From Rhea pennata (lineage: Eukaryota; Chordata; Aves; Rheiformes; Rheidae), in contig NC_084677.1 of assembly GCF_028389875.1 (NCBI RefSeq), positions 7,420,017 through 7,484,016 on the forward strand: 64,000 bases of DNA, read 5' to 3'. Below, in pieces: positions 60,784 through 64,000 of the stretch. How positions within the stretch are numbered: the first letter of the stretch is position 1; every line of letters begins with the position of its first letter. The translations under genes were made by a program, and so were the position numbers. Under the pieces are notes generated by a model that was not told the DNA's origin, did no database searches, and saw only the letters and a list, made by a program, of their open reading frames with translations.

Positions 60784-63700
60784 CTGTTAAAAATAAGAGC
60801 ATATATGATCAGTCTTTAAAACCTGTTAACTGAGCAACCTGTCATAACACTGTCTTCTCGTGGCCAGGAGGTAGCAAGGTCATCCTCAGCGTATTCCACA
60901 GCAAGGAGCTTGTCAGATTTGGTACTGTTGGGTGTACTTTGTACAGGTTTGACTTCAGAGCACTCATTCTTTTTCCAGAGATAAAAGATCACATTTAAGT
61001 CAGACTATACATCAGCATAACAGCTTTTTGTTTTGTATGGTAATGAGCTAGTACCACTGGCATTAAAAGGAATCTCAAAAGTGAAGCCAAGAGGTGCACT
61101 TCGTAATATGCCATTTGGGTGGCTGCAGTGTTACACACAAAGAAGTTTCTCTTGTGAGCTTCTCCAGCAAGAACATCAAACTTATTTCCCTGCTGACGTT
61201 TAGAGAACTGCTTTTCAAATCACAACCTCATTTGCTCCCGGATTTGGGGAAGTCTTGTTTCAACCATGCTTTCAAAGTGGGAAGAAATGCAGATTGCAAA
61301 GGAAAGGATGCTGGTAGAATGAAATTAAGCATATCAAGAGCTACCTCCTAGATTTAGGAACGGCTATGACATATCTTAGCTTTCATATAGTTTGTCCTTA
61401 CGGAAAATAAAGCTCAAAAGTTTTAACCTTTACTAAATAACTTAAGGCTATCGTTTTCTTTACTATGCTGCTCTGACAATTAAGGTTGAATAAATGAGTC
61501 AGTTGCGTCACACTCTAGTCAGTCATTTTCAGTCACACAATACTCCTTCTAGTCCAGATATTATCTTCTTACCTTATCTAGCCCAATCAATATCATTTCA
61601 TGTCTCATACGAAAAAATTCTTATGGAGAAAGAAAGTTGCTGGATGCAGACTCACAAACTTAATTAGGATTTGAACTGGAATCCCCAGGGAATCCACAGG
61701 CAGGTAACAAACACTTTAGGGGAAACTCCTATTAATAATGTATTGAAATGTTCATTTGCTTGGTACACTCATTATAATCATCTTTTTTTTTCTTTATCTA
61801 TAAAGAAAAATCTATAAATCTATCTATAATCTTTCTTTATTTGTATAAAAATACTTGCCAAGTAACGTATGCTATATTCTATACGGACTGATATTTTCTT
61901 TGCATTAAATGTGTACCATTCTGTAGTATTATTGATCACCAGTACAGTAATGGTTTCTCCACTTCCTTAACTTTAAAAATTTTCTCATGTCAAATGATCA
62001 TATTCATGTAACAGAGCAAGTATCTGAATGAAGAGGTAACTATATGTTTTTAAGACTTGCATGATTTTTTTTCCATGTCTAACCTCTCTGCTACTGTTGT
62101 GTGCTAAATTGATTAACTACACATACTGTTAAGTAATGCAGATGGAGAATTCAGCTAAATAAAAGGATCACTTTGACAGCATTTTTGAAGAGAATAATGG
62201 CACCACTGGCATTCTCATCATTCCAAAACACAACTACTCTGCAAAATTTCAACAAAAAGATAACAGACAGCATATAAACATATTGAATAGAGATGAGAAG
62301 TTCCAGACTAATCTCTCATGCCTACACTGGAGTACAGCATTTCACTGCAGTGCAGCATCATAACAAGGACAGAGGCAAACAAACAACATTAAAGTGCTTT
62401 AGAGAAAATAAGAATTAATCTGAAAAACCTTTTTCTGTATCTATTTGGAGTGATTGTATAGGAAAGGTAAGTCCAAATCCTGAAAAAGGGAAAGCACCCA
62501 CTCCGTGTTTATTCCTTCCCAATTTCTCAATGTTAAACTTTGCCTTTTTAGCCACAACAAACAGAAGCGGCAGTTTCCTCCAAAGAGTCAATACTGCCAA
62601 ATGACTCAAGATCCTCTGAACCTTGCAGCCATGTTCTGTTTCTATAAATGTCATTCATGGCTGTCGAGTGAGCCTTTCTTGAATGAAAGGAAGGAAGAAG
62701 GAAAAGATATTTTGTGGTTTTGTATAATGCCACATGAAAATATTTTCACTGTAAAATGTACCAGTCTTCACACAGTACCCTCTTGTCTAGTGGTTAGTTT
62801 TCTTTCCTGAGTTTCATCTGTTGCAGAGATGGTATCTAAGCAGACAATAATGCAACACTCATCCGCCATACAAGGAGAGAGAACCAATCTGTACTCCGTA
62901 TTATTTTAAGGCTAACAGTACGATTTCATCCTATTGAATGAGGCATCGTAGAGTAAGACAGACAAAAAAAAAAAGTAATCTAATCAAAACCAATCTTGCA
63001 AAAACCAAGATTTGCCAGCCCAGAAAGATCTATTTAATCTTCAGTCAAGTGAATATTTTTGTTTTACTGCCTTGGGGCATAAGCAAAAGAGCTTCAAAAA
63101 GAACAGATAAACATGTATGGGTGATGAGAAGACGACATTATGTATCTTACCCAAATAAAGTCAAGTTTAAATGAAAGTTTTCATTCTGATGTAATGAAAA
63201 ATGATTGAAGTCTTGATACAATTAATTTTCTACAGTCTCAGTTACTGAGCCTTTATTCCAAGAGAAATGATGTAAGGCTGTGAGAAAATAAAATGCAAGT
63301 AAAAATCAGTTGCAGGTGGTATTGCTACTAAGCCACCCACCACAGTAAAGGCTGCTAGGAAAGCTTTGATGCCTCTCCACTGGAAAACCTTAGGAACAGA
63401 CAGTTTTAGACACTTCCCCCTGATTTGTTGGCAACAGCTACTTTCACAAGCTCCCAGCACTGCCCTGCAGTGCTACTGCACTTCCACACACACTGGTACT
63501 GAACACACTGGAGAAAGCCAGGGGACAGCCCAGTTCCAAGCAATCCACACCAGGAAAAAGACAACAACATCTTGTTGCCCAATCCGTCCTGCCTGAGCAT
63601 GGCAGGGATCCCAGAAGGGCACAAAAAGATCTGCGGACTTCAGTCGTTCCTAGCAACTTTCTCTCTCCTTGGAGACTGAGGAGGAGGCTCTTGTTCGTCA

Positions 63701-64000
63701 CAGACGCTGCAAGGAGTAAGGAGGGGAGAGTTTCCCAGCTAAACTCTGTATAACTGGGCACAGAAAGCAGTTCTCTTTTGAAACGCAGCCAGCGATAGCA
63801 CAGAAGCTCCTACAGAATCTGCATCCCTCTAATGGCAGAAAGGACTTTGTCTCTCTGGGGGCTGTTAGCAAACAGTCCTCCTTTACTCCAGGCAGGGCTG
63901 GGATTTAAAACTTCATTCTGGGGAGTCAGGCTCCTTCCAGCCCTTGAGCAAGGAGCTCTTGCTTCCCAGTTCTTCCATAAGCAGCCTACCTGTGTACCTT
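60784..64000 (-). other. EMP2: EMP2 upstream intron; promoter or first exon not located
   Basis: The acceptor at 60783 requires an upstream untranslated exon. The segment from about 63.3 to 64.0 kb is GC-richer. Read on the minus strand it has a TTTTAAAT TATA-like word (about 63905-63912), but no CpG island and no convincing exon-donor pair, so exon 1 may lie beyond the window. Confidence 0.4.
61787..61810. repeat. Small inverted repeat beside a TCTATA-rich stretch
   Basis: TTTTTCTTTA and TAAAGAAAAA form 10-bp arms around TCTA, followed by TCTATAAATCTATCTATAAT. AT-rich and probably incidental. Confidence 0.8.

Overview
This is a vertebrate nuclear genomic window, most likely from a bird. It has spliced genes with GT-AG introns, a strong CpG island, long AT-rich intergenic DNA, CR1-type LINE fragments, ERV-like solo LTRs, and a tRNA-derived SINE with a CR1-like tail of the TguSINE1 kind. 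No prokaryotic, CRISPR or viral coding content was seen. The order ATF7IP2 then EMP2, converging tail to tail, matches the GRIN2A-ATF7IP2-EMP2-TEKT5 block known from amniotes (human 16p13). No GRIN2A coding exon was recognised.

Layout. Positions 1 to about 31,800 hold no protein gene I can support. This stretch has simple repeats (an AC microsatellite at 3.57 kb, A/GAA at 11.76 kb, a 73-nt purine tract at 15.73 kb), a GC-richer block at 15.83-16.17 kb, a candidate plus-strand LTR at 22.47-22.84 kb, a CR1 fragment at 29.35-29.60 kb and a candidate minus-strand LTR at 30.41-30.94 kb. A small CpG-rich block with exon-like edges lies at 31.8-31.96 kb. The main CpG island (about 32.28-33.19 kb) is the ATF7IP2 promoter, with two inverted CCAAT boxes exactly 30 bp apart and a GC box.

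ATF7IP2 runs on the plus strand. I could read ten coding exons between 34,305 and 51,607. Their reading frame joins without a break into 2,058 nt, or 685 codons plus stop, close to the human length. The protein has a basic bipartite NLS-like patch, a coiled coil, two SUMO-interaction-like motifs in separate exons and a C-terminal fibronectin type III domain. Family knowledge makes it a cofactor of the H3K9 methyltransferase SETDB1.

EMP2 runs on the minus strand. All four coding exons (60,749 down to 55,350) are present and encode exactly 167 residues, a four-pass PMP22/EMP/claudin-like membrane protein. Its first, untranslated exon is not confidently located and may lie beyond the right edge. 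The two genes share a 3.7-kb intergenic or 3' UTR interval. They are neighbours by conserved synteny and there is no sign that they act in one pathway.

For Part 2, the points most worth a second look are: an overlapping upstream ORF 7 nt ahead of the ATF7IP2 start codon, the orphan GC-rich exon-like block at 31.83 kb, the duplicated CCAAT module, the LTRs upstream of a silencing-cofactor gene, and the SINE inside EMP2. I did not find evidence for a wholly new biological system.
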